From: Hypomesus transpacificus
Lineage: Eukaryota; Chordata; Actinopteri; Osmeriformes; Osmeridae
Assembly (NCBI RefSeq): GCF_021917145.1
Contig: NC_061073.1
Span: 1,638,075 to 1,702,074 of the forward strand
Reading direction: 5' to 3'
DNA length: 64,000 nt
In this document: piece after piece, positions 33,052 through 46,241 of the stretch
Position numbering within the stretch: the first letter of the stretch is position 1
Layout: every line of letters starts with the position of its first letter
Translations under genes and position numbers: made by a program
Notes under the pieces: model-generated
Seen by the model: the letters and a program-made list of their open reading frames with translations, nothing else
Told to the model about the DNA's origin: nothing
Databases searched by the model: none

Positions 33052-36000
33052 TTATTTCCAGGGTCTGCTGCTCTGGGATCTTGCACTTTCAGGGCTAGCT
33101 AAAGAGGAGCTCTTCCGACTCCGAGCACTAGAAGCTTTGGACAATGTGCTGCTGCTCGACATGCGACTGCTGAGACGGCCTGTGAAACACACAAGCAAAG
33201 GAACAGAAAAGTCAACAAAGGAAAAATCTGGTTTACGTGGTGTGTAGTGCAGTGACACTTATTGGTAGGATGGTTCAATGTTGGAAGTCACTGAACAAAA
33301 AAAAGCCTCAAGATCTATGCTTTCAAAACACCCCTTGCTACAAAGTGATACTCATGTTAATGACCTTTCCACAATAATTCAACCTTTTTTATATTGTCAC
33401 TCCTTAAAACACCTTCCACATATTCAGTCAACTTCAGTTTGAACCCAACCTTTCTCAACTTTCCTTTGCTGCCAATGTAACACAAGTGTGTTCTTACTGT
33501 TGGGATTCGTCGGTACAAGCATTTCCTCCAGGTAGTGCTGGATCTTAGCTAGGTCGTCAGATGAGAACCTCCACTTCCTCTCTGCTGGCAGAAAGACCTG
33601 GCGAGGCGTGGAACGCTTCCGGCCAACCATTGTCCCTGTGGGAGACGGCAGGCAAGAGGCCGGAATGGAGCCTGTTGTCAGTCCCAAAGGGAACTTCTGA
33701 GCTATCACTTTGAGACCTAGAAGACGGGAGGGAGGAGAGTGAGAATAAAACACTAAGCCCAAAACTGAAATAACCAGCGCCACAAAAAATGTGTACACAA
33801 AGTGTTGTTTGCGTGTCATTATTCTGACTTTAAAGCAATCGTACCTTATTATGTAACATATTCAGAAATCGATTTGTTTGGAGGGATGCACTTTTGCTTG
33901 CAAACGAAATCTTTATACACTTTTTTATACAAAACATCACCGTGGGCATAGCAACAATGTAGGCTAATTGGTGTAAGGCAAATATCCTTTTGGATATGTC
34001 AACCCCCAAAAACCAATGCAATAGTTTACCTCCAGACAGCAAGAAGAGATTCTCAAAACCTCTCTCACACATGGTGGTGGCAACCTGACTGGCCATCCTC
34101 TCATCTTCATCGTACACTATGATGATCTTTCCCGAGGCGTTTTTCTGAACACACTCTCGTCAAGGGTTTACAAATACAAATGTTGTCTTTCAAAAGGATT
34201 CAAACATCCATTTGCCCACTTTTCTTTTTCTTTACCAAAGGAATTTCCATCTCTAATGATGATTGATTCTTGACAAGCAAATGTATTTCATCAAGAACAG
34301 AATCCCTAGAGATGAAACTTTGGAAAACGGTATACAAGTGCAAGGATACATAATCCAACACTTCCCTAGTGTAAGGATTCATTGTTCTTGAGAGGGTGGC
34401 AATGGGGTAACTGTATGCTGCAGGGAAAAAAGGAAAGTTAGTAAGCGACAAGTTAAAAAGAACAAAAACACAACTGTAATGGTGAATAATAGAGATTATA
34501 ATGATTCCTGGTGAGAAAAATGTGTTTTCCTTGAACTACTCTTAGTTTTATTGCATCAAGAAAACTAAATGAACTGACCGAGAAATGTAAAGGATTCTAA
34601 ATAGCTTGCTATTTAACGTCATGGCCAGTTCTCTCTATGAAACCAAATTAATTGGAATTCTCTGCACCTCATGGGGTGTACCTACCACTGATGATGTGGC
34701 ACTGGTCATACTGCTCTTTGTCTCGTACATCCAGCAGCAGGTAAGGACAGTCAGGGTAGCGTGTGTCTGTTTCCCGATGACTGGACACAGGCGTCAGAAT
34801 GACTTTTTGATCTTCCTTGTCCAGGTCCAGTTCTCCCACACCACTTATAACACTGTAGGGGTAGCAGTGATTGTTTCAGTAAACGGACAATGGCATTCAA
34901 ACACACTTGACATTATGCCATGTCACACTTCCAGATAAGCAAAGGACAGCTAATACTTGCCTGCCCATAGGCAGGAAACAGGGGATTCTTAATTTGATTT
35001 TTAAGAAAAGAAAAATGGCACGATGAGAACCATTTATATGTGTGGGGCTGAATTCAGACAGGGCTGAGAGGTTACAGCTGAGTTTAGGGTTCATAGTTAT
35101 TTACAGTCGGTGTGAGTGTATGTAGGCAGCATATATGAATGTGTTAGAAGGATGGACAGAATAAATAAAAATAAGGGTGTAGATATCCAAGTATTTAGGA
35201 AGGAGCAGATGTTTGCATCGTCTGTACATGACCAAAGGACACAGGCTGTCAATGTTGTGTAATCTAGTTTGGTTCTACAAACCCTACCTTTGCAGTGTCG
35301 ACCTTGGAGAAAAGCCAGCATCCCCTGCGTTGTTGCTGTTGTCAAGAAAATGTGCGGGTGTGGGGTACTGCAGGGGAGACCCGTCGGTATTCTCAGACAG
35401 GCGCTTTATTTCAGGCTCCGAAAACACGGACATATTGTCTGGTGGGGTCAGGGAAAAACACCAACTGTTAACCATCCACATCAGATCAGCACACTCGTGA
35501 TCTGTTACTTCTAAATACACTTGAAAAAACGGTTCACTCTAGCCTGATTCATTTATTGAATTGTATTTGCATTGCAAGACAATTGAGCATATTCATGCAT
35601 ACATACTGAAGGTAATTAGACATAAAGAGTAGGTTCAGTCATTACCTTCAAGTCTTGGTGTTTCATCTTCATTCACACTTTCATTCAATTCTGATACCGA
35701 TGCCACTTGAATAACCTGATAAAAGGAGAGTACGTTTGAACAAAGACTCCCTCAATTATTGAATACTGTAACCAGATATATAGTCTTGATCCCGATAACC
35801 CTCTACTGCCTCTCAAAATCATTTAGTTTGAAGAAGAAAGTGTATGTAAAAAACAAATATTACTGGTGTCAAAACCAATCGCAAAGCCGTCTGGCACGTA
35901 AAGTCAGATGATTAATGCACTGTCTCAAGCCAAATATTATACAAAATGTTCATATAAATCTTGTTACACATCCATTTAAACATTTAGCATGACCATTACA

Positions 36001-37991
36001 GCCACAACCCTAACATCTATTCTACCTGTTGGCAGTCATTTGCCTACTGTACTTCAAACATCATGTACATCGTGAAAAATCTTGTTTGTGCATTGGTAGA
36101 GAGAGGGTTGTGGTGGTCATTTAAATTTAGTCAACTTTCCTTCGAGGATTTTAACAAATCCTAAAAAGAATATTTGTTGTTTAGAATGTGACTCACAGAA
36201 TGCATCATTTCTCACTTACCAACTGTGCAAATGTTGTCACTTTTAGCCTTTTGAAGAGTTCATCCTTTCTGTACCTGTAATCTAAAAAGGGATTTATTTA
36301 GTCAATCCTGAAACAGATTTCTCACACATATCTTAACAACATTAAACAGCTTTGATGTGGATTCTCTGTCTACTAACTCAATCTCGACCCACCTGGGTCT
36401 TGAATGTCAGATTTTTGCTTTGCCTCTTCGTGTAATCCTTCCAAAATATCTCTGGAGCTCAAATCAACAGTATTGGCGTCCATACCGCCTTGCAGGCATA
36501 CCTCTATCACACCCAATGCCCAAGTCAGGCAGCTCACCCTTCTTTTAACACAGGCTTTGGCACTGAGATGACCCAAAGTATGACCTTGTTATCTCACTCT
36601 CTTACTTGTCAAAAGCCCCTGTTGGCACCTCAACAGTGGAGCCTAACAAATCCTACATCAAGGCCCACAGAGAAATTATTGTCGAAAACTTTACAATCGG
36701 CCCAGAGTTATATAAAGGACTCAGTGTTACTTATCCCTGAGAAATCGTAGAGCCAGAAAGAAAATGGCCACTAGGCACAAAGTGCTTATTCACCGTGGTT
36801 GACCAGGTTACCAAGCTGTAAAATATCAGTAGGACAGGGCTTCTCCGGTGTACCTCTGAAAGTACAGACTTGAACACCGAGAGGAAATTGATATTGTACT
36901 GGAACTCATCTTATGAAAAGCACATGCTTTGAGAGTCTAGATACATGTGTCCCACAAACAAGCCTGGGTCTAGTACAAATGCAGACTTGTGTTTTGTCTA
37001 CGCAATAGTTTAAACAATAAAGACAAATAAAATGTTATTGTGCAATAATCCCTACACTACAATATATCTGATCGTCATTTTACACCTTTATATTGTTATT
37101 ACTTGTTCCTGTTATATTTATCTGACTTGTACAATATATATTCTGATGTTATCCTCACTGGTAAGTGTCTGTCAAGGTTTTTGTCAAGTTATTGCAACCA
37201 TTACAGCACTACAAATAGTCGATCTTTACAAAGAGTGGACTTACTTTTCTTGATTTCTTCTAGCCTCTCCATGTACTTTGTCAGGCTGCATCCTGCCAAA
37301 TAAAAAACATTCAACTACAGGCTGCAAATAATCCACATTCATTCTACCATCATATGAATATGTATATTCACATTACTAGATCTAACTAGTGTAGGCCTTC
37401 TGCAAGAAACATGGTATCTTTTAGCATAGTCATCTGAGGACATTTAGCCTACCTGTATCCAGCCTGGTTTTCACATGTTGATATTTTGGGTTCTGTGGAA
37501 TTCTCCTTTTCAGGTACTTGATATGGGGAATTAGGTAAAAGCTCTGATTATATAGGTTACAACTTAAATAGCAGTGGTACAGTAACAAATAGGTTAACCA
37601 AACAGGTTAGAAACTGTGTAGTGTGCACGCCAGTTAACAAAATGGCTAGTTTGGTGTATAACGCATTAAATGACCAAAGAAACAGTAGCACTGCAATCCA
37701 GATTAGCATGAGAAGTAAAACAGCAAGAGCAAATTAGTAATAATGAAGGTTGTTACTTCTTTAGTCTACTGTAACACCTGCCTGGCCAGAGCAGGACCGG
37801 GGAGAACATAGCGAGTACTGTATTATGTTTTGCTTAGTAACTGCTGACGGGAAACATGATCACGACTTGAGAATGATCATCTTAAACCGTCGACACGACT
37901 ATTACTAGAATGAAATGACCAAACAAATGTTAAAATAAAGTTAATGTAGTCGATTTACCTCTGTGTTTCCAATACTCTGTTTGGACGACAT
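33052..37991 (-). CDS. cep41: centrosomal protein of 41 kDa (CEP41)
   Basis: Eleven minus-strand coding exons: 37959-37991 ([11 protein letters not shown]), 37453-37516, 37245-37292, 36220-36281, 35646-35715, 35288-35438, 34686-34852, 34350-34417, 34030-34144, 33498-33716 and 33052-33179. They total 374 codons plus stop; human CEP41 has 373. CEP41 sits at centrioles and cilia and is needed for tubulin polyglutamylation in the axoneme; human mutations cause Joubert syndrome. Conserved stretches include [47 protein letters not shown] and a rhodanese-like domain (about residues 170-275: [48 protein letters not shown]). I see no catalytic rhodanese Cys loop, as expected for the family. The C-terminal tail is Ser/Arg-rich and ends SSRPWK, like the human GKPWK end. 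The start is set by the matching N-terminus. It lies head-to-head with poc1b. Confidence 0.95.
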
Positions 37992-38480
37992 CTTTTCAAA
38001 CGGAATACTTATAAAACATCGATTGCCAAGTTTAACAAACTTGGCGCTGATTGATTGAAGCAGAATTCTAAACCAATCAACAGAGCTGATACTCTGATGT
38101 CGAAATCCATCGTTCTACAGTTTGCTGTACCAGTTGCCTAGCAGCAGAAGACGCTTAGCTCCTCCCTCACGATACTTTCTTGCTGTTGGCACAGCGCTGG
38201 TCTGAATTTATGTAGATAATCTAGCTAGTCTACCCATTTAACCAATGTTTCATTTTATTTTCTAGTCCTTCTTACTAATAATAATATAGCATCAATGTAC
38301 AACTTCTAATCACTTGATGATGAGACTCACTAGGTACTCGACTAGCACAGTCTGACAGACTTAAAGCGCGCATTGTTTCCCCTTTGAAAGATGGAGGAGT
38401 ACATGGCAAACTTTCTCCGTTTTGCTTTTCCAAAAGCAAGTGTGTAAGGATTATGCTGACTATTGATGTCAATGCACTCA
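37992..38480. promoter_or_regulatory. bidirectional cep41/poc1b promoter with X-box-like motif
   Basis: Only 489 bp separate the two start codons. No TATA box is visible. A CCAAT box (38073-38077), an E2F-like TTGGCGC (38041-38047) and GTTGCCTAGCAGC (38133-38145) lie near the cep41 side. The last has a perfect RFX half-site GTTGCC, a 1-bp gap and AGCAGC, one mismatch from the RGCAAC half expected of an X-box. RFX control fits two ciliary genes; binding is inferred. Confidence 0.55.
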
Positions 38481-41400
38481 ATGGCATCTGTTATGGTAAG
38501 GATAATGTTTTAGAAATAATGTGATTGTCCACAAGCTCAAAGTTGATTGCAGTAGTATGGTGAAAGATAAAACTATTTCGAGCTAGCTAGCAAATACGTT
38601 AGCAGTACAGTAGCTATCGAATTAGCAACTCATTTGGACAACTAGCCAATGGCGCTAGTTGTACACAGCTCAGATACCAGGTTTTATTTTATAGTTGGGT
38701 ATACTTTTTCAATGAGCAGTGCCATTATTGTATTCTGGAGCATGAACAAAAGAAATGTGACGTTTTAAGTGAGCAGCTGACGCTGTGGGCGTGTAGAAGG
38801 GATGTCAATGGGGGAAATTAATTGACTGGAAATTCCTTAGCTGTCAGATGGCAGCTTCCTCTTAATCGGAAGGGCGGGGTGATGGGGCATGAGACGCAGC
38901 TCACTAATATGGTCTCTGCAGGACGACCCAACCCTTCAAAGCAATTTCAAAGGCCACAAAGATGCCATAACCTGCGTAGACTTCAGCCCTAATCACAAGC
39001 AACTAGGTAACATCACAGTCCTATTGCTTCTCACTATGCACAATCTGCATGCTATCATACTATCTCACCATTAAAGGCTAGTAGTATTACTCTCATGCTG
39101 CCCAGTTCTACTTTCCAATAATTCCTCCTTTTTCTCCTTGTTGTCATTAGCCACTGGGTCGGCTGATAAGTCCCTGATGATCTGGAACCTGAGTCCCAAG
39201 GCCAGGGCCTTCCGCTTTCTGGGGCATAAAGATGCTATTACTGGGATCCAGTTCTCCCCTTTTGGTGACCTTGTGGTATCTGCCTCCAGGGACATGACAG
39301 TCAGATTGTGGACCCCTAACATGTGAGTTTTAAAGAGAGCAGCTCTGTTTTCAAGGTTGGGTGGAAATCACTGTTCTTCTTAAGTTGCCGCAGTTTACTT
39401 GGCTGGCACACATTAAAAAGCTAACTTGTTTAATAGAGTTTGGTGTAGGCTTTTTCAAACTGTGCTGTGACACGATGCCAGACAAACAGTAGTTGGACAC
39501 TTGGTAGTAAAATCACACTCTTGCACACATACCAAGTAAACAGCTTCTCAACAAAGCATGGGCGTATCTAGCCCTCTGCTGAAGCCCCCCCAAAAGTTTC
39601 ATTAGCCTCCCAAAAAGGTTTTATATAAAAAAATAAAATATTTTTCTTTCATATTTTAAATCTAAATGCGTTAATTTCTCTAAAACCCACTAGAGGACCC
39701 TTTTTAAAATAATATTTTCACAAATTTATTCTGGGAGAACATGCCCCCAGACCCCCCTCGTTTTGCTGGGTCACAGGAAAAATAATAGGTTTTATCTAGG
39801 GGCTTAGCCCCCCCAAAGGTGGTAACCTAGATTCGCCCCTGCAACAAAGTGTTTCTGTTTTCAGTAAAGGAGAGTCCACAGTTTTTAAAGCCCACACAGC
39901 CGTGGTGCGAAGTGTTAACTTCTCTCACGACGGCCAGAAGCTGGTGACGGCCTCCAACGACAAGTCAGTGAAGGTCTGGAGCGTCCACAGACACCGGTTC
40001 CTCTATTCCCTCAACCAGCACACTAACTGGGTGCGCTGTGCCAGGTAATGTCTGACATGGTTTCTGTTGTTTTTTCGATCTGTTGTTTTTCAATATTAGC
40101 ATGCTTTCAATATTTATTTTTCATTTATTTCAGCTTTTTCAATATTTCCTCCTGTTCTTTGCAGGTTTTCTCCCGACGGACGTCTTCTGGCATCTTGTGG
40201 TGATGACCGCACGGTCCGACTATGGGATGCCTCCACCAAACAATGTGTGAACAGCTTCACAGACTATGGAGGGTAGGTATAGTAATACTGTATGTTCATA
40301 TAATTTTTTTTATCCTGAAGGTCTTGGAAATAACTTCATACGTGTACTTTTCACAAACATTTCAAAACTTTTGAAAAAAAATTTGGGACAATTGTAGTTG
40401 CTGTAATAATAAGTGCTCATACAAAACATTTTCATTACTTAGTGGTTTCAATGAACCCCCATTCATTAATATAGCTTCCTCTCATACCCCATGTTTAGGT
40501 CAGCAACATGTGTAGACTTCAACTCCAGTGGTACCTGCATAGCATCCTCAGGATCTGACAACTCCCTGAAAATCTGGGATTTAAGAACTAACAAACTACT
40601 TCAACATTACCAAGGTAGCCAACTTTCTACAGAGATGGCCACAACGTTACTTTTAGTTAAACGTGATTCTGTTTGCAATTTGTGCCAAGTAATAATTTCT
40701 GTTTATCTAAACCTCTTGTCGTGGAACAGTCCACAGTGCGGGGATCAATTGCTTTTCCTTCCATCCATCGGGTAACTACCTAATTAGCGGCTCAAATGAC
40801 AACATGGTGAAGATCTTGGACCTACTAGAGGGACGCCTCATCTATACCCTCCATGGCCACAAGGTAGCGCCAGGATTATTTCCAATTAGCAGTTTGCTTT
40901 ATGAATTTTACATGCGTGATGACTGTTGCTGTGCTCTGTACATACAGGGTCCAGTCTTCGCTGTGGCCTTCTCTCGAGGGGGGGAGCTCTTTGCCTCTGG
41001 GGGTACAGATGCCCAGGTGAGCTGGTCTCCACTACCACAACACAAGACCTGATCTGATTGTAACTATGTCCATAAGATGTTTATACTGGTCTTCTTTGAG
41101 GATTTCATTTGAATCTCAGGTCTCTGATCTAGAGTAGGGCAACTGTAAAACTCTTGGTGACATTACTTATAATGTAAAATAGTAAAAAAGAAAAGGTATA
41201 ATCATTTTTCATGACCATATTTATTTGAGACCAAAAGAGATGTTTACGGATGGAAATTTACAGATGGACAATCTTGACAAAATTACATAATTCCCTTTTT
41301 TATTTAATTTAAGGTTTTGGTGTGGAAGACCAACTTTGATATCATAGACTACCGAGAGCTTCTGAGCAAGCACAGCCAGCGGGTCAGCCTGGACCCCCCC

Positions 41401-43539
41401 CCTCATCTGTTGGATATCTACCCCCGAGGACCCCACCTCCACTCCTCCCAGTCTGGGGCCATAAAGGTCAGAGCTCCAAAGCAAATATTTTCCTATTATT
41501 ATTCCTGTTAAATGTTATAGGCATACTAAAGATTTGAAAGTAGTAACTGGAGTTGCATTTGAACATGTTGCTGTATAATATATTGCAATGGGACCATTGC
41601 TCTAGATCAATCCCGTTGTGGCAGACACCCAGTCCACAGACCCTGATGTCATAGATGTGGACCAGACACTCTACTCCTCTATGGTAAGCTTGCAATCTCA
41701 GCCAATAGGTAACAAGGCACTACCGATTGTCCAAACATAGACAACTCATCTTTATTGATTCTCTGTCAGTCAACGTCCCCTGCAACAACTCAGATTAGGA
41801 ATGAAGGTCCTCCTTTAAACTTTCAGTAAAACTCTTACCGATGAGCCATAGGAACAGTCTACTGTAGACGGGTTCAATTTTACACACACAAATTAAACTC
41901 ATTTACTATCAGTATTGTCTATGTTTCTATGAGTTTACTGCAGCTGTATTTTATCACCAATGAATGGAAAACGTAATTGCTCAAGATATCGTCTAATCTT
42001 TATTTTATGTATTTAGTCTACTGGCCACTAGAAAGCAGTGTAGGGCAGTCTTTTATTTCAACAAATGGGACTGCTCAATACCTTCTGTGTGCTCTCTGAC
42101 AAATGCATGTGGGTCATGTACAGACTGAGGCCACAATGCCATGGGGAAGGGACTGCGACACAGCAGTAAACAGTACAACACGTGTTTCAATTTTTGTCTT
42201 CAAATGTAGTTTTTTTTCTGATATTTGTACTTGTTTATGAGTTATGAATTAGCTTTTTAATTTATGATCTTATTATTTGAATTAGGGATATTAACGGGTT
42301 AACCTTTTAATCCAATAATCCATTAACCACCAAGACAATTTTTCTTCCGGTTATGTATGTCGCTCTATGGGTTCATTTGCATACACGGCTAATGGCTTTG
42401 CTAGCTAGCAGTCTGAGGTAAAAGATGATGCGTGCTATACCAAGCTCGGTGTGGGAACTTTGAGTCCAGAATGGCGGCAATGCCAAATTTAAATTGTGTG
42501 ATGCTAGTCTTCAGTTTAGTAGTCCTGGTTGCACTGTGCTACATCACATTAAGAAGCACCCGACTACCGTGCTTGAGAAGGATGAGCTAAAAGTCAAGCT
42601 AGGCAATAAACTGAAGCCAACAGAAAAAAAGACACCATTTTTTTTTTTCTGCACATCCAAATCTTATTTAGTTGTTAAGTTTAAATTTGATTTTTGAATT
42701 GTGGTAGATTTTATAGTGTGTAAATGTTTCTTAATGAGCATGAAAATTCACATTCAATTTAGAATCCTTTGGATTTCTGTTTTTCAGGCACCATGTTGCT
42801 TGGAGAAATGGTGTCCTTGTCTGAACGGTGTGTCATGTAGGGGTTGCTGCGCATTATCCACTGTAGTATGTTGCTTGGAAAGAATTCTCCTTTCTGTAGT
42901 CATGTCCAGTTTGTCAGAGCTGACACGTCCATTCTTTTTTCATCAGCTTGTTGAGTCTGATCATATCATTTGTCTTGATGTCATTTCTGCCCTGCATATT
43001 ACTGCATAGATGATGGAGCTGGCTATGACAGACTGGTAGAACAAGTTGAGTAATGTTTTTACAAACGCCAAAAGACCAAACTTGCTTGGAACGTATAGTC
43101 GTAGTGAACTTTTTAAACTGGGCAACAGTGTTGGGTGCATATCTCAGTTTTTCCACCCAGGTCGACTGTAAGGTACTGTGACTGGGGCCAGCATTGTTCA
43201 GATGTTAATGGTTCTTTTAGCAGATAGATGATTGCGTCATCGACAAGTATGTCTTTCAGGCAGGCAAACCAAAAGTGTTTTGGACTCTGCATTCAAACAT
43301 CTTTGTAACCATCTCTGGCGGCTGTCTTAGTGTCACCCTGACACCTGTCTGTCAAATGTCCAACCAGAGAGAACAACAGCCTTGCTTTTGAACGCTAAAG
43401 AGAAGAGGGCTTTTACTGCACACTCTCTGGACTGGTCAGATTGTTTGGTTCCTCCCACACACGCAAAAGCAAAGCAGCCTTTCACAATTTAGTGTGAATG
43501 TCTTTTGATGAAATGAGGTATTCAATGTGCCAACAGTAT

Positions 43540-43572
<33 letters not shown>

Positions 43573-46206
43573 ATTATTTTATTTTTTTACATTTGTATTA
43601 ATGCCCCAAGCTCATTCATTAATTGTAGGTTGTTAAAGCACCTTGAAGTACCATTTGTCTTTCATGTTAGGGTACACTCTTTGTGTGTCCCATCATCCTT
43701 TCCACCTCTACCCTCCCTCACTCTTTCTCCCCCCTTTGCTCTCATTCAGCCCCCCACCCCCCCTCCCCGACAGCGTTTTTGCTCTCTGACCCCTTCCATC
43801 ACTTCCTGTCCCCCTTTCCCACTCTTTCTCTGATCCCTTTTCTTTATCTCTGACCCTGTGTTAGGTGGCGTTAGCCGGGCTCCCTCTGAGAGTCACCCAT
43901 GCATGGCAGAGCGGAGGCCCATACCCGCCGGGGAGAGAGGGGCATGAGGAGAGGGGATAGAGGGAGAGAGAGGGTGGAATGGAGGGAGGAATAGAGAGAG
44001 GGGAGGAATACATGTGCCTGTGTCAAAGCCTCCTGGGTCCCCCCCCCCCCCAACCAGAGTGCAGCAATCCTAATAATAGATTCCCGCTCTGCCTGTCTCA
44101 CGTTGACTACCTCGCAGCTAGACACAGACACATGTATACACACAGAATGGCTAGACAGAAGCCACCACTCTGTAAAAGGCACATGACGGCCTACTTGGCG
44201 TCTACTAAAGGACTCTAAAGGACTCTCAGACCATGAGAAATAAGAGTCTTTGCTCGGATAAAAGCAAAATATCCGAACTCTTTGGTCTATATACCAAGCA
44301 TCATGTTTGGAGGAAACCAGGCACCACTATTTACATGGCCAGTAGCATTACAGCACCATCTGTTGTGGGGCCTAGCCCCATAGGCCTGTAAAAATGGAAA
44401 ATAAAAAGGAAATTATGACATGCAAATGTTACACTATTTGAACTGAGATTCACTGATTTGCGCAAACAATCCCTTCTCTCTCCCTTGACCTCAGTGAGCC
44501 AAGGTCTTAACAAGCCAGCTGAGGTTCAAACTGGCCCCAAGCTCCTAAGAGCGTGCCATCACAGGAGGACCAGAGCAAACATCTGTGTGTTTTACTCATC
44601 TTCTCCCATCTCCCATGAGCACCTTCCCTCCGCCCTGAATCGGTGTTTCCTCTCTACTTCTAATGGTTGCCAGCATAGGCAGCGGAGCATGGGTCCAGGC
44701 CGGGGGCAGCAGCACTGCAGCCAATCTCTGCATTCATGAGACATGTATATCACTTGTAGAATGTGTGTGTGTTTGAAAGGAAGTATGCGTGAAAGTTTGA
44801 ATTGTCCCTCTCTTGCCTGTGCATAAATGTCCGTGACGGAGTGTGCGCGCGCCATTGTTTGCGTTGTTTGCGCTTCTTTTCCCTTTTGGTGGGATGAGTT
44901 TGTATGTAGTGTGACGCATTTTGGGACCTTGACGTAGTTCACCGCTGGTGCTTTCTCCTCACTTGCTCTTTTCCCTTTTCGTTCTCTCTCTCCATCTCTT
45001 TCCCCCTCTCCATCCCCTGCTCACTTTGGAATTGGCCATTAAGTAGCCCTGTGAGCTTGCGGCATTAACTGGGTTCACTGCTTCTGAATGGATGGGTTAG
45101 CAGCTAAAGCTTTGTCAGCATCTCACCCAGGACCACAGAGGCGCTATAGGAGGGAGGGGAAAGGGAATCCTCCCAGGCTCCATTGATATAGGCGTAGACC
45201 CCCGTGGCCTCGAAATGGAGTCTTGTGCTGAACACATTCAAGTTCACAGGTAAAAATGTCAAGAGGCAAACTTCACCATCCCTCCAGGAACAGGCTTGTT
45301 TTCATGTTAAGTTTTGAGAACTAGTGAAAGTCGAGGGACTGAAGTCAGTACAATGACTGGTGTGTGTATTTAACTTAACTGAATGAAGTAATGTTTTAAA
45401 ATTATTTTATAATCCATAGCCAGGGCTAGAATATTTGTGTTCAGTGGATTTAGATTTAGTTTTTCTTTACACTTTGTAGAGTACAAGTTGTCCAGACTCC
45501 AAGTTGAAGTTTATATAACACTACATTTGAAAGAGGTCTTCCTAAACATTAAGGAAACATGAATGAAACCATTCATTGCATTCTTTTGGTGCTGGGGTGT
45601 GAAAAATACTTTTGTTTTAAAACTACACTTCAAACCAGACCTGTGAAGGTAGCTGTAATACATGAAGATTAAGATATTATTAATGTTTTATGAAGACCCC
45701 CATCAAGGAAAGTGTTTATCTTCTCAGAGATGTCTGTACAGCCTGCACTCGAGTCTCCATAGCTGACGGTGAGAGAAGAGACAGGGTTACAATGTCAAGG
45801 CATAGGGCTAAATACAGCCAGACAGGTCTATTACAGGTGTTGGGGATACCTGAAAGGCAAGTGGTGCATTTCTGTTAGCCTGTGGTACCTGGTTTCCATC
45901 TAATGCCAGGGCCTATAATCATTTGATATCACGTCAAGTGAAAAGCCCTGACGTGAAATGACTCCAAAGCAACAACCAAAAAATGTATATGACACGTGCA
46001 TGTTTTATTAGATGTCAAATGTTTGGGCTTGAGTTGCATGTACTGGCTACCATAAGTCTTTGCTGTGAATCAGGCTTCATCAGACAAGACATCTCCAACC
46101 AACATGGTTCTATTAATGTCTGTCTGTGTATATGAAGAGTTCTGTGGTATGGCTTTCCATCTAACCATTAGAAAGTGCTAGTGTCTGTGTGTGTGAGATC
46201 ATATTA

Positions 46207-46241
<35 letters not shown>

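Noticed and set aside
44331-44370. CAGCACCATCTG resembling a miR-29 mature segment
   Set aside because: The match covers only about eleven bases, the rest of the mature sequence differs and no hairpin is apparent.
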